From positions 186,001-250,000 of the forward strand of contig OZ244254.1 in assembly GCA_965217205.1 (NCBI GenBank): a stretch of 64,000 nucleotides of DNA. Reading direction: 5' to 3'. Positions 9,160 through 17,274 of this stretch are shown one piece after another. The notes under the pieces were generated by a model. The model worked only from the letters and a program-made list of their open reading frames with translations. It had not been told where the DNA came from and searched no databases. Each line of letters starts with the position of its first letter. Within the stretch, counting starts at the first letter, position 1. Both the position numbers and the translations under genes were made by a program. Source of the stretch: Maricaulis sp947259345 (lineage in GTDB: Bacteria; Pseudomonadota; Alphaproteobacteria; Caulobacterales; Maricaulaceae).

Positions 9160-10713
9160 GTGTCCGACACAGCTTTGAATGCCCACGCCGACCGCCTGGC
9201 CGGCTCTTCACTTCGCGACCTGGCCGAGGCCGGTGAGATTCGGTCTCAGGCGTTGACCCTGAGCGCGGCCGGCCTGGAATTTGACGCGACCAAGCAGAGG
9301 CTTGATCCGGACGCTTTGGCGGCGCTGTTCGAGTGCGCCCGCGCGAGGGGGCTTGAAGGCAAGCGTGACATGCTTCTTTCGGGCGGGATTGTGAACGCTA
9401 CCGAAGGGCGCCCAGCCCTGCACATGGCCTATCGTCAGTGTGGTCACCTCGAGGGCAGCGACGCCGCGGCTCTTGTAACGCGGACGCAAGCGGAGACCCG
9501 GGCGTTCGCAGAGCGCGTCCGCTCCGGTGATTTCGCGCCGTCCGGGGTCACGATCGAGCGCGTCGTCAATATCGGGATTGGCGGTTCGGATCTCGGTCCG
9601 CGTCTGGTCGCCGATGCGCTGTCAGACCATGCCGAGGATGGCCCCGAGCTTCGCTTTGTGGCCAGCCTGGATCCCAGTGACTTGAAACACGCCGTTGCCG
9701 GCGCAAATCCAGCCGCCATCCTGTTCATCGTCGCGTCGAAATCCTTCTCCACCCAGGAGACGCTGATGTCGGGCGAGGCCGCGCGGGACTGGCTCGCTGG
9801 CCATGTCGGACCGGACCGTGCCGGCGCCCATTTCGCGGCCGCTTCCGCGGCACCGGACAAGGCCAAGGCCTTCGGAATTGATCCCGCCCTCGTCTTTGAC
9901 TTCCCCGACTGGGTCGGCGGGCGCTATTCAGTGTGGAGCGCGGTTGGATTGGCGTTGGAAATCGGGCTGGGTCCTGACGTCTTCGAAGCCTTTCGGGACG
10001 GCGCTCGGGCCATGGACGAGCATTTCGCGACAGCCCCGCTGGAGCGAAACATGCCGATGCTCAAGGGGCTGGTCGATGTCTGGAACCGGATCGGCTTGGA
10101 GTATCCGGCTCGCTGCGTTGCGGCTTATTCGGCGCGCCTGGGCAAGCTCGCTGACTATTTCCAGCAATTGGAGATGGAATCGCTTGGCAAGTCCGTGACC
10201 GTGGACGGCAAGCCAGGCCCGACGCCGGGCGGGGCACTCGTCTGGGGCGGCAACGGGACTGAAATCCAGCATTCCTTTTTCCAGTGGTTGCATCAGGGCG
10301 GCGATATCGTGCCGGTCGATTTCATCGGTATCAGGCGGCATTTCGCCAGTACGGATGCGCGTGAGCGGGCGTTGGCAGCCAATATGGCGGCGCAGGGAGC
10401 CGCTTTGCTCGACGGTCGCAAGGTCGACCGGGCGCTCGAACCCGAACTGGCCGCGCACAAGTCGATGCCGGGCGGCCGCCCTTCATCGACCCTGTTGCTG
10501 GACGACCTGACACCAAAGACACTGGGCGCCCTTATCGCCTTGCACGAGCACAAGGTTTTCGTTGAAAGCGTGATTTACGACATAAATCCGTTTGATCAAT
10601 GGGGAGTGGAGCTGGGAAAAGTGCTGACCAAAGGGATTTTGGACGGAGATATTTCAAGCTATGACGCCTCGACCAAAGCCCTACTCGCCCGGACCGGCCT
10701 GATTGCCGACTGA
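9160..10713 (+). CDS. pgi: Glucose-6-phosphate isomerase
   Basis: Interconverts glucose-6-phosphate and fructose-6-phosphate in the cytoplasm. The 517-residue protein has G-I-G-G-S-D-L-G-P near residue 130 and the signature D-W-V-G-G-R-Y-S-V-W-S near 249. It also has Q-H-S-F-F-Q-W-L-H-Q-G with the catalytic region and the C-terminal I-N-P-F-D-Q-W-G-V-E-L-G-K. The start is a GTG. The phosphate loop reads G-G-N-G-T-E-I rather than the common G-E-P-G-T-N-G, a variant but not a loss. It is followed within 30 bp by tkt, so the two may be cotranscribed. Confidence 0.96.
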   Translation: MSDTALNAHADRLAGSSLRDLAEAGEIRSQALTLSAAGLEFDATKQRLDPDALAALFECARARGLEGKRDMLLSGGIVNATEGRPALHMAYRQCGHLEGSDAAALVTRTQAETRAFAERVRSGDFAPSGVTIERVVNIGIGGSDLGPRLVADALSDHAEDGPELRFVASLDPSDLKHAVAGANPAAILFIVASKSFSTQETLMSGEAARDWLAGHVGPDRAGAHFAAASAAPDKAKAFGIDPALVFDFPDWVGGRYSVWSAVGLALEIGLGPDVFEAFRDGARAMDEHFATAPLERNMPMLKGLVDVWNRIGLEYPARCVAAYSARLGKLADYFQQLEMESLGKSVTVDGKPGPTPGGALVWGGNGTEIQHSFFQWLHQGGDIVPVDFIGIRRHFASTDARERALAANMAAQGAALLDGRKVDRALEPELAAHKSMPGGRPSSTLLLDDLTPKTLGALIALHEHKVFVESVIYDINPFDQWGVELGKVLTKGILDGDISSYDASTKALLARTGLIAD

Positions 10714-10742
10714 TCAGCGCCACGGTGCATGGAGACCCTCAC

Positions 10743-12725
10743 ATGACCACGCCTTCCACCTCCGTCTCGATGTCTGACATGGCCAATGCCATCCGGGCAC
10801 TGTCCATGGACGCGGTCCAGAAGGCCAATTCGGGCCATCCTGGCATGCCGATGGGCATGGCCGACGTGGCCACGGTCCTCTGGTCCAAGCACATGAAATT
10901 CGATCCGGCCGCGCCGGCCTGGGCGGACCGCGATCGCTTCGTCCTTTCGGCCGGACACGGTTCGATGCTCCTTTACTCGCTCCTGCATCTGACCGGGTTC
11001 GAGGACATCACAATGGACCAGCTAAAGGATTTCCGGCAGCTCGACAGCCTGACCGCCGGCCATCCGGAATATGGTCACACCCCGGGCGTTGAAGCGACCA
11101 CCGGGCCGCTGGGACAGGGTATCTCAATGTCTGTCGGCATGGCGCTGGCCGAGCGGATGATGAACGCCCGTTTCGGCGATGATCTGGTTGACCATCGGAC
11201 ATGGGTGATTGCCTCGGATGGGGATCTGCAGGAAGGGATTTCTCACGAGGCGATCTCGCTGGCCGGCCATCTCGGCCTCAACCGCCTGTGCGTGTTGTGG
11301 GATGACAATGAGATTTCCATCGATGGCCCGACCGATTTGTCCGAGAGCACCGATGTGCTCAAGCGCTTCGACGCGGCTGGATGGTCCGTCTCGCGCATTG
11401 ACGGTCATGACCACGCCGCCATTGATGCCGCGCTTCAGGCTGCCCGCTCGTCTGACAAGCCCGTCCTGATCGCCTGCCGTACGACCATCGGTTTTGGTGC
11501 TCCGACCAAGGCCGGGACTGCTGGCAGTCACGGTGCTCCGCTCGGTGATGAGGAGATCGCTGGTACGCGGTCGGCGCTTGGCTGGGATGCTGCACCCTTC
11601 GAGCTCCCGCAGGAGATCCTCAATGCCTGGCGCGCCACCGGCTCGGCTGATGCGCATCAGGCTTGGCAGGACCGCCTCGCCGGATCTGACAAGGCGGATG
11701 ATTTTGTCGCGCAGATTTCCGGCGAACCGGGCGAAACCGAACTGGCCGCGCTCGAAGCCTGGCGACGCAAGGTGGCTGCGGACAAGCCGGTTCTGGCCAG
11801 CCGTGCGGCCTCTGGTCAGACCCTGGCTGCGATTATTGGCGACTGGCCCAGCCTGGCGGGGGGGTCGGCCGACCTCGCAGGCTCCAATCTTACCAAGACC
11901 CCTGATGTCGGCATTGTGAAAGCAGGCGATTATGCGGGCCAGTACATTCATTTCGGCGTGCGTGAGCATGGCATGGCAGCCTGTGCCAACGGCATGGCGC
12001 TGCATGGCGGATTTCGCCCGCATGTCGCGACTTTTCTGGTGTTTGCTGATTACTGCCGACCGTCGATGCGCCTGTCCTCACTCATGAACCAGCCGGTCGT
12101 CTACGTGATGACCCACGATTCGATCGGTCTGGGCGAAGACGGTCCGACCCACCAGCCCGTCGAGACACTGGCGTCGCTGCGCGCCATTCCGAACATGCAC
12201 GTGTTCCGCCCCGCGGACGCGCTGGAAACGGCGGAGGCCTGGGATTTGGCGCTGCGCCGCGTAGACGGCCCGTCCGTGCTCGCCCTGTCGCGTCAGAAAT
12301 TGCCCTTCTTGCGTGAAGATGACGGCAGTGAGAACCGGTCGTCGCGGGGGGGCTACATTCTCTCTGATTGTGCCGGCACACCGGATGTCGTGCTGGTTGC
12401 CACGGGCTCGGAACTGAGCCTCGCGGTTGAGGCCGCGACGATGCTTCGTGCCAAGGGCCGCTCTGTCCGCGTGGTATCAGCGCCTTGCCTGGACCTGCTG
12501 CTCGAGCAGGATGCAGATTATTTCGACGGCCTCTTCCCCGCAGGCGTGCCGATCGTGGCCTGCGAAGCGGCGCTGCGCTTTGGCTGGGACCAGGTGATCG
12601 GGCGAAAGGGTGGCTTCGTGGGCATGACCGGTTTCGGGGCCAGTGCACCGGCCGAGGCGCTTTACGAATATTTCGGTATCACGGCCGCCGGGATTGTCGA
12701 CTGTGCGGAAGCCCTGCTGGGCTGA
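10743..12725 (+). CDS. tkt: Transketolase
   Basis: A thiamine-diphosphate enzyme moving two-carbon units between sugar phosphates in the pentose phosphate pathway. The 660-residue protein is full length. Visible motifs are A-N-S-G-H-P-G-M-P-M-G, the ThDP/Mg motif A-S-D-G-D-L-Q-E-G-I-S-H-E-A, G-V-R-E-H-G-M and the hallmark D-S-I-G-L-G-E-D-G-P-T-H-Q-P. An in-frame ATG 18 bases upstream exists, but GGAGA seven bases before the chosen ATG supports this start. It lies just downstream of pgi. Confidence 0.96.
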   Translation: MTTPSTSVSMSDMANAIRALSMDAVQKANSGHPGMPMGMADVATVLWSKHMKFDPAAPAWADRDRFVLSAGHGSMLLYSLLHLTGFEDITMDQLKDFRQLDSLTAGHPEYGHTPGVEATTGPLGQGISMSVGMALAERMMNARFGDDLVDHRTWVIASDGDLQEGISHEAISLAGHLGLNRLCVLWDDNEISIDGPTDLSESTDVLKRFDAAGWSVSRIDGHDHAAIDAALQAARSSDKPVLIACRTTIGFGAPTKAGTAGSHGAPLGDEEIAGTRSALGWDAAPFELPQEILNAWRATGSADAHQAWQDRLAGSDKADDFVAQISGEPGETELAALEAWRRKVAADKPVLASRAASGQTLAAIIGDWPSLAGGSADLAGSNLTKTPDVGIVKAGDYAGQYIHFGVREHGMAACANGMALHGGFRPHVATFLVFADYCRPSMRLSSLMNQPVVYVMTHDSIGLGEDGPTHQPVETLASLRAIPNMHVFRPADALETAEAWDLALRRVDGPSVLALSRQKLPFLREDDGSENRSSRGGYILSDCAGTPDVVLVATGSELSLAVEAATMLRAKGRSVRVVSAPCLDLLLEQDADYFDGLFPAGVPIVACEAALRFGWDQVIGRKGGFVGMTGFGASAPAEALYEYFGITAAGIVDCAEALLG

Positions 12726-12744
12726 ACAGTCGGCTAGACCGGAC

Positions 12745-13887
12745 TCAATCGTTTCCGGACGCGGCAGTCGTTGATGGATGGTGAAGGCTGGCCTGAACTG
12801 CGGCTTGCGGCAATTGTGCCATATATCCGCAATCAGCCGAGCCAAACCACAGGTCCTGGCTGTTTGAAATGTTCAGGTTCGACACTTGGCATGTCCGCTG
12901 GCCTGTCTCGTCCAGCGTGGCGATGACGTCGCCACTGGCTTCGTCCAGTACGGCAATAAAGGTGTCGGACCGGCTGGTCGGCGGCTGCAACCACCCCGGC
13001 AAGCGGGCGACGATTCGGGCCAGCCAGGGATTGCGTCGGATCGTGCGGAGTGACTGGCTGCGACGCGCGGGCATGGCGATAAAAAGACGCCCCTGCCCGT
13101 CGGCTGCGAGCCCGTCGGGAAATCCGGGAAGATTGCTCGCGAAGACTTCGGTGTCGCCGGCCTGCGGACCTTCGATCCAGTGGCGCAGGATGCGGAATCG
13201 AAATCTCTCGGAGATATAGACAGACTGATAGTCTGACGCGACCGCGATGCCGCTGGGGAAGTAGAGTCTATCGGCCGCCAGGCGTGTGCGGAAGGTGCGT
13301 GGATCCCAGACATAGAGCGCGCCGTGAGGCCGATTCTCCAGCATGTCGAGGTGATGATTCTGGCCACGTTCGCTGGTGTGGTTCTGTGTTGATGAATCGG
13401 TGAAGTAAATCCGACCATCCGGCGCGACTGCCAGATCATGGGCGAAGCCGAAGGGATGGCCGGGTACCCCGGCACTGATCCGTTGAGATTCGCCGTTAAC
13501 GGTACTTACCGCATAGAGGCCATTGGGCGTCGTGACGCCGAGCCGGGTTTCGTTGATCCAGTCGATATCGGCAACAGGCGCATTGCCGAAGTTCGCGAGC
13601 ACGGCGTCAGCGCCGGAGCTATAATGTCGACGGCGCACCTCGCCCGTGGACGTGCCGTAAAAAACGGTGCCGTCCTCTGTAACAACAAAGGATCGAGCTG
13701 TGCCAGCCGTGCCCAGCTGGGTAATGCGAGCGTCGTCGAGTGCCGGGCGCGGGGCCAGCGCGCCGGTCAGGGTCGGCGGTTCGGGCTCGTCCCAATACAC
13801 AGCGTTGATCGGGGACGGCCACATCAGCCAGAGCGTCGCGAAGACGATCAGCGTGCCCACGAACATGGCGGCGAAACGGTATTGCAT
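12745..13887 (-). CDS. Membrane-anchored strictosidine-synthase/SMP-30-like beta-propeller protein
   Basis: A 380-residue protein with one N-terminal hydrophobic helix (about residues 6-24), which would tether it to the inner membrane facing the periplasm. The rest is a six-bladed propeller of the strictosidine synthase-like/SMP-30 superfamily. Typical strings are H-D-L-A-V-A-P-D-G-R-I-Y-F-T-D-S-S, G-A-L-Y-V-W-D-P and F-P-S-G-I-A-V. Characterised relatives include calcium-dependent lactonases and esterases. The substrate here is unknown. A TTG four codons upstream is an alternative start. It is convergent with tkt and downstream of the Cupin_4 gene on the same strand. Confidence 0.8.
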   Translation of the reverse strand: MQYRFAAMFVGTLIVFATLWLMWPSPINAVYWDEPEPPTLTGALAPRPALDDARITQLGTAGTARSFVVTEDGTVFYGTSTGEVRRRHYSSGADAVLANFGNAPVADIDWINETRLGVTTPNGLYAVSTVNGESQRISAGVPGHPFGFAHDLAVAPDGRIYFTDSSTQNHTSERGQNHHLDMLENRPHGALYVWDPRTFRTRLAADRLYFPSGIAVASDYQSVYISERFRFRILRHWIEGPQAGDTEVFASNLPGFPDGLAADGQGRLFIAMPARRSQSLRTIRRNPWLARIVARLPGWLQPPTSRSDTFIAVLDEASGDVIATLDETGQRTCQVSNLNISNSQDLWFGSADCGYMAQLPQAAVQASLHHPSTTAASGND

Positions 13888-13907
13888 ACCTACCTGCAAA
13901 CAAGCAT

Positions 13908-13930
13908 GCGGCCCGGATGTTCCGGGCCGC
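13908..13930 (-). terminator. Perfect GC-rich hairpin between Cupin_4 and propeller genes
   Basis: A 10-bp perfect inverted repeat (GCGGCCCGGA and TCCGGGCCGC) with a 3-base loop lies downstream of the Cupin_4 gene and just before the propeller gene. There is no U-tract after it, so it may act as an attenuator or RNA-end stabiliser rather than a classical terminator. Confidence 0.4.
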
Positions 13931-14022
13931 TTCAGGGAGGCGCATGTAGAATTTTAACCTTACCGTGTGCAAGGTGTCGTCTGGTTTTGAATTATAACCT
14001 GAAGCCCGGAGCCGGGCGTCAT

Positions 14023-15207
14023 TCAGACTGGAAGTGTCAGGCCGTAAGCGTGCAGCTTGCCCAGCGTTTCAATTGCCGCAGCCTCTTCCTGACCTTCGAA
14101 ACTTGCCGCTGTGACTTCGGCCCCATCAAGCAGCTTGTGAAGTCCAGCTTCGGCTTCGGCCGGGAAGCGAACTTCGCCGCCAGCGGTGATGATGACATTC
14201 TCGTCGCCATCGCCGGCGAAGCGCCACGGAACGAACGGGCGGAGGCGGAAGGCCTGCCCGGGCCGTGCCGGGGCGGTGTAGCCGCTAATCGTACCCCGGG
14301 TATTAGGTACCCGAGAGCGGATAAAGCTGTCGACAAAGAAGTCCATCGCCCCGTCCAGGCTCATCTCCTGGGCCAGCGTATCAGTCAGCGCTCTGAATTG
14401 TTCCGCCGCCTGGCCGCGATCATATTCTGGATGCGCAAAGCCGGGCGGAAGCGAGCGCCGCATGGCTGGCGTGCGCAGTGCCACTTCCGACACGGCTTCC
14501 AGCATCAAGTCGGCCCATGTCTTCACGATCAGACCCAGCGTGATGTGCAGTGAGGCCGTATCACCGTGGGTCTGCGCGTCATGCATCAGGCCGCGCGGGA
14601 CATAGATGCACTCGCCTGCCTTGAGCACGAATTCCGCGACCGGGTCGCCGGCTTGATGGGCGTCTGGACGGAAGCCTTCGCCGCGATAGGGGTTTTCGAC
14701 CGGGGTTTCATAAAAGCGCCAGAGCTTCTCGCCCTCGATCTGAAGCACGAAGACGTCATGGTCATCATAATGGGTGTTGAAGCCCTGATTGTCGGGAGGC
14801 GTGAGATAAATATTGGTCTGGACGTGACAGCTCAGAATGGATTCCACGGCCCGGCAGAATTCGCCCAGAACGGCATCTGTCATGTGTAATTGCGGCAGGA
14901 TGACTGTTGCGCCCTTCCGGTACTGGTTGGCGACGCCGCCCCGGTCGACATAACCGGTGTCAAACATGTAATCCTCACGACTGACCGGCGGTTCCGACCG
15001 GGCCATGTCCAGGGACCCTTCACGCAGGTCAATGCTGGATATGATGTCATCGATGCGGGCGATGGAGAGCAGACCGGCATAACGCCCTGGATCCTCACGG
15101 TGGACGATCAGCGGCTTTTTCTCGTGATAGTCACGGAAAAAGGCGTCGCGATCGATCGGGTCGATCATGGCGCGAAACGGATCGGTCAGCCATAGCGGTG
15201 CGGTCAT
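14023..15207 (-). CDS. Cupin_4/JmjC-type 2-oxoglutarate oxygenase (ribosomal oxygenase-like)
   Basis: A 394-residue member of the Cupin_4 (JmjC-like) family. Characterised bacterial members such as E. coli RoxA/YcfD hydroxylate an arginine of ribosomal protein L16. The iron triad is visible: His146-x-Asp148 in F-N-T-H-Y-D-D-H and His221 in S-L-H-I-T-L-G-L. Other family strings are K-K-P-L-I-V-H, Y-L-T-P-P and Y-V-P-R-G-L-M-H. The open frame runs 38 codons further upstream, but a GGGGGAG ribosome-binding site supports the ATG chosen. The target protein cannot be read from sequence. Confidence 0.85.
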   Translation of the reverse strand: MTAPLWLTDPFRAMIDPIDRDAFFRDYHEKKPLIVHREDPGRYAGLLSIARIDDIISSIDLREGSLDMARSEPPVSREDYMFDTGYVDRGGVANQYRKGATVILPQLHMTDAVLGEFCRAVESILSCHVQTNIYLTPPDNQGFNTHYDDHDVFVLQIEGEKLWRFYETPVENPYRGEGFRPDAHQAGDPVAEFVLKAGECIYVPRGLMHDAQTHGDTASLHITLGLIVKTWADLMLEAVSEVALRTPAMRRSLPPGFAHPEYDRGQAAEQFRALTDTLAQEMSLDGAMDFFVDSFIRSRVPNTRGTISGYTAPARPGQAFRLRPFVPWRFAGDGDENVIITAGGEVRFPAEAEAGLHKLLDGAEVTAASFEGQEEAAAIETLGKLHAYGLTLPV

Positions 15208-15299
15208 GTGGTGTGTCTCCCCCTTTGAGTGCTTGAAAAGGTTAGCGAGTTGCTTTCGCGATGTCGCCTGCGCGGATGGTCGCGCTTTGGCCACACATG

Positions 15300-15328
15300 A
15301 AAAACCCCCGCGCTGCAGCACGGGGGTT
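15300..15328 (-). terminator. Rho-independent terminator of the Tat-repeat operon
   Basis: Read on the minus strand, an 8-bp G/C-rich stem (AACCCCCG paired with CGGGGGTT) with a 10-base loop is followed by a short T-run. It lies 20 bp beyond the stop of the first Tat-repeat gene and closes that transcript. Confidence 0.8.
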
Positions 15329-15347
15329 GATCGGGACTGACTTCAGG

Positions 15348-15800
15348 TCAGCAGCGCCGGCCTCCGCCGACCGGGTCAGCATAAGTGCCGGTATCGCTGT
15401 CGGTGCAGGAGCGACCGCCACGGCCGCCGCCCACCGGGTCGGCATAGCGTCCGCTGTCACTGTCAGTCACACCGCGCCCACCGCCGCCGCGACCGCGACC
15501 GACGGGATCGGCATAGCTGCCAGTATCGCTGTCAGTGATGCCGGAACTGCCTCGGCCGCGCCCTGCCGGGTCGGCATAGTTGCCGGTATCGGAATCCGTG
15601 ACGCCGCCACCTCGACCGCCGCCAACCGGGTCAGCATAGCGACCGGAATCGGCATCGGTGATGCCGCCGCCGCGACCGTTGCCAACCGGATCGGCATAAC
15701 GACCGGTATCACTGTCGGTGACCCCGGTCGTGCCGTAACCACCGCGACCAGCGCCAGCGGGGTCGGCATAGCGCCCTGTGTCAGTGTCGGTGTAGCCAGT
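15348..15800 (-). repeat. Seven ~60-bp tandem coding repeats
   Basis: In-frame tandem DNA repeat encoding the D-x-D-x-G-x-Y-A-D-P units of the first Tat-repeat gene. Copies are degenerate at third positions and in the Gly/Arg linkers, whose length varies between units. The conserved core is therefore kept at the protein level while the spacers drift. Confidence 0.8.
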
Positions 15801-15902
15801 TGTTGCGCAGCCCGCCACGGTTCCCGCGGCGCCGGTTACGACAGCGGCCCCGGCAACGCGAGTCAGGAAAGAGCGGCGGGAGAGTTGTCCTCGTTTGGCC
15901 AT
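15348..15902 (-). CDS. Tat-exported repeat lipoprotein, seven T-D-x-D-x-G-x-Y-A-D-P units
   Basis: A 184-residue protein with a textbook twin-arginine signal (S-R-R-S-F-L-T-R, residues 8-15), a short hydrophobic segment and a lipobox-like V-A-G-C (Cys32). It is therefore probably a Tat-exported lipoprotein. The mature part is seven near-identical units of about 20 residues, T-D-[ST]-D-[ST]-G-x-Y-A-D-P-[AV]-G-x-G-R, spaced by glycine-rich linkers. The last unit is bracketed by two cysteines. D-x-D-x-G resembles calcium loops of EF-hand, dockerin and thrombospondin type 3 repeats, so metal binding is a reasonable inference. I recognise no named family. GGAGG precedes the ATG. It is the last of three tandem paralogues, 55 bp after the second. 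Confidence 0.85.
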   Translation of the reverse strand: MAKRGQLSRRSFLTRVAGAAVVTGAAGTVAGCATTGYTDTDTGRYADPAGAGRGGYGTTGVTDSDTGRYADPVGNGRGGGITDADSGRYADPVGGGRGGGVTDSDTGNYADPAGRGRGSSGITDSDTGSYADPVGRGRGGGGRGVTDSDSGRYADPVGGGRGGRSCTDSDTGTYADPVGGGRRC

Positions 15903-15957
15903 TCAAGCCTCCATAGGCGGGGTCGGTACCGACGGTGTCGGCCGACCGGGCCAAAAC

Positions 15958-16400
15958 TCAGCGGCAGCGATCGCCGCGGCCGACGGGATCTGCATAGGCG
16001 CCTGTGTCGCTGTCGGTGCAGGATCGACGTCCGCGTCCATTTCCAGCCGGATCAGCATAGGCACCGGAGTCGCTGTCGGTAATTCCGGAGCGACCGCGAC
16101 CGTTGCCAACCGGGTCAGCATAGGCGCCCGTATCACTGTCAGTGATACCAGAGCTTCGACGCCCGCGCCCATTTCCGGCCGGGTCCGCATAGGATCCCGA
16201 GTCGCTGTCTGTGATCCCCGAACGACCGCGGCCATTTCCGACCGGGTCAGCATAAGTACCGGTGTCGCTGTCCGTCACGCCGGAGCTGCCGCGTCCGTAA
16301 CCGGCACGGTCGGCATTGCGACCGGAGTCCGCGTCGGTGGCGCCTGTGCGTCCGTAACCGGCGCGGTCGGCGTAACTACCGCTGTCGGAATCGGTGCGAC
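15958..16400 (-). repeat. Seven tandem coding repeats of the second Tat-repeat gene
   Basis: In-frame repeats of roughly 50-66 bp encoding the D-x-D-x-G units. Units three to six alternate [V/A]-G-N-G-R linkers in a pattern suggesting duplication of a two-unit block, then slight divergence. Confidence 0.75.
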
Positions 16401-16518
16401 CGGTATGGTTCTGGGCAATGGAGGCGCCCGTAATCGTTCCGGCTGCGCCCGTGGCAATGGCGGTTCCAGCGACGCGGGTCAAAAATGAGCGGCGGCTGAG
16501 TTTGCCCTTCTTGGCCAT
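15958..16518 (-). CDS. Tat-exported repeat protein, seven T-D-x-D-x-G units (no lipobox)
   Basis: A 186-residue paralogue of its neighbours. The Tat signal is nearly identical (S-R-R-S-F-L-T-R, then V-A-G-T-A-I-A-T-G-A-A-G-T). The lipobox cysteine is missing (T-G-A-S), so the product is probably cleaved by signal peptidase I or stays soluble in the periplasm. Seven repeats follow. The first two carry A-D-R-A-G-Y-G-R and the last five the Y-A-D-P-[AV]-G-N-G-R form. The final unit is flanked by cysteines (R-S-C-T-D and D-R-C-R), as in the first gene. A terminator lies upstream and the next paralogue is close downstream, so these two genes probably share a transcript. Function unknown. Confidence 0.85.
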   Translation of the reverse strand: MAKKGKLSRRSFLTRVAGTAIATGAAGTITGASIAQNHTGRTDSDSGSYADRAGYGRTGATDADSGRNADRAGYGRGSSGVTDSDTGTYADPVGNGRGRSGITDSDSGSYADPAGNGRGRRSSGITDSDTGAYADPVGNGRGRSGITDSDSGAYADPAGNGRGRRSCTDSDTGAYADPVGRGDRCR

Positions 16519-16584
16519 TTAACTACCTCGTTGTCGTGTCGGGCAATCCCCCAAGAATTACCCCCTGTCCCTCACGATTGAGAT

Positions 16585-16613
16585 AAAACGACGGCGCCCG
16601 TGGGCGCCGTCGT
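16585..16613 (-). terminator. Rho-independent terminator after third Tat-repeat gene
   Basis: A 12-bp perfect stem (ACGACGGCGCCC and its complement) with a tiny loop is followed on the minus strand by TTTTATCT. It ends the transcript of the shortest paralogue before the second one starts, so the three genes form at least two transcription units. Confidence 0.85.
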
Positions 16614-16621
16614 GAAGTGTC

Positions 16622-16957
16622 TTAAAGGCTCGGTCCGCGACCGCGACCACCCGGATCCGTACAGCCGGAGCTGTCACTGTCGGTGTAGCCGGTATTGCCG
16701 CGGCCATAGCCGGCCTGGTCGGCGCAGGCGCCGCTGTCGCTGTCTGTGCGACCGGTGCGGCTGGAGCCGTGGTTGGCATAGTCATTCGGGTCGACATCAG
16801 TGATGCCGGTACGGGCGACGCCGTCAACCGGATCCGCGTCCGCATAGCGTTGTACGACGGCAGCGCCGGCAACGGTTGCAATGGCGCCTGTTGCGACGGT
16901 TCCGCCCGCAACGCGGGTCAGGAAGGAGCGGCGACTGATCTTGCCTTTTTTGGCCAT
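16622..16957 (-). CDS. Short Tat-exported repeat protein, three diverged units
   Basis: A 111-residue paralogue. The first 20 residues are almost the same as in the other two genes (M-A-K-K-G-K-I-S-R-R-S-F-L-T-R-V-A-G), with A-G-A-A as a likely cleavage area and no lipobox cysteine. Only three units remain, and they are diverged: T-D-V-D-P-N-D-Y-A-N, T-D-S-D-S-G-A-C-A-D and T-D-S-D-S-S-G-C-T-D-P. The last two have gained cysteines at or near the Tyr position, which could pair. It is nearest the AT-rich intergenic region and has its own terminator. Function unknown. Confidence 0.8.
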   Translation of the reverse strand: MAKKGKISRRSFLTRVAGGTVATGAIATVAGAAVVQRYADADPVDGVARTGITDVDPNDYANHGSSRTGRTDSDSGACADQAGYGRGNTGYTDSDSSGCTDPGGRGRGPSL

Positions 16958-17274
16958 GACTTAAATTCCCCAGTGTCAAAATTCGGACCGCAGAACGCGT
17001 TCCACTTGATTTCGTTGAAAGTCTAAGCAGAGCTCGGGGCCTGGGCAATTGAAAGTTCAAGAAAATAAATCTCATTAATTCAGGTGTATAGAAGTATTCT
17101 CGATAATGAATTGCAAGAAAAGTGCGCATGAGAATTGTTTGCACTGCGCTCAGATCGCGGATGAGAGCTATTCGCAAGGCGAGAGTGTCATGAGCTGAAG
17201 TGGGTACGGGGCGTCGTTCTCGTCTTGTTCCGTCGCCTAGGCTGGTGTTAGGTAGACGCATCCGGGAGGGGCGA
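16958..17274. promoter_or_regulatory. Divergent intergenic region between Tat-repeat genes and ruvC
   Basis: About 317 bp with no convincing gene. The middle (about 17050-17130) is strikingly AT-rich for this chromosome. On the minus strand it holds TTGCAA and TATACA-like elements, but their spacing is too wide for a confident promoter. It should carry the promoter of the third Tat-repeat gene and that of the ruv operon. A GGGAGG ribosome-binding site for ruvC lies at its right end. Confidence 0.5.

Noticed and set aside
15348..16400. CRISPR array, suggested by regular ~60-bp repeats
   Set aside because: The repeats are in-frame coding, with no unique spacers and no cas genes.
15261..16488. 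Plus-strand frames made of G-I-x-V-G-D-x-G-like repeats
   Set aside because: They mirror the repeats of the minus-strand Tat-repeat genes; the minus frames have signal peptides, ribosome sites and terminators, the plus frames have none.
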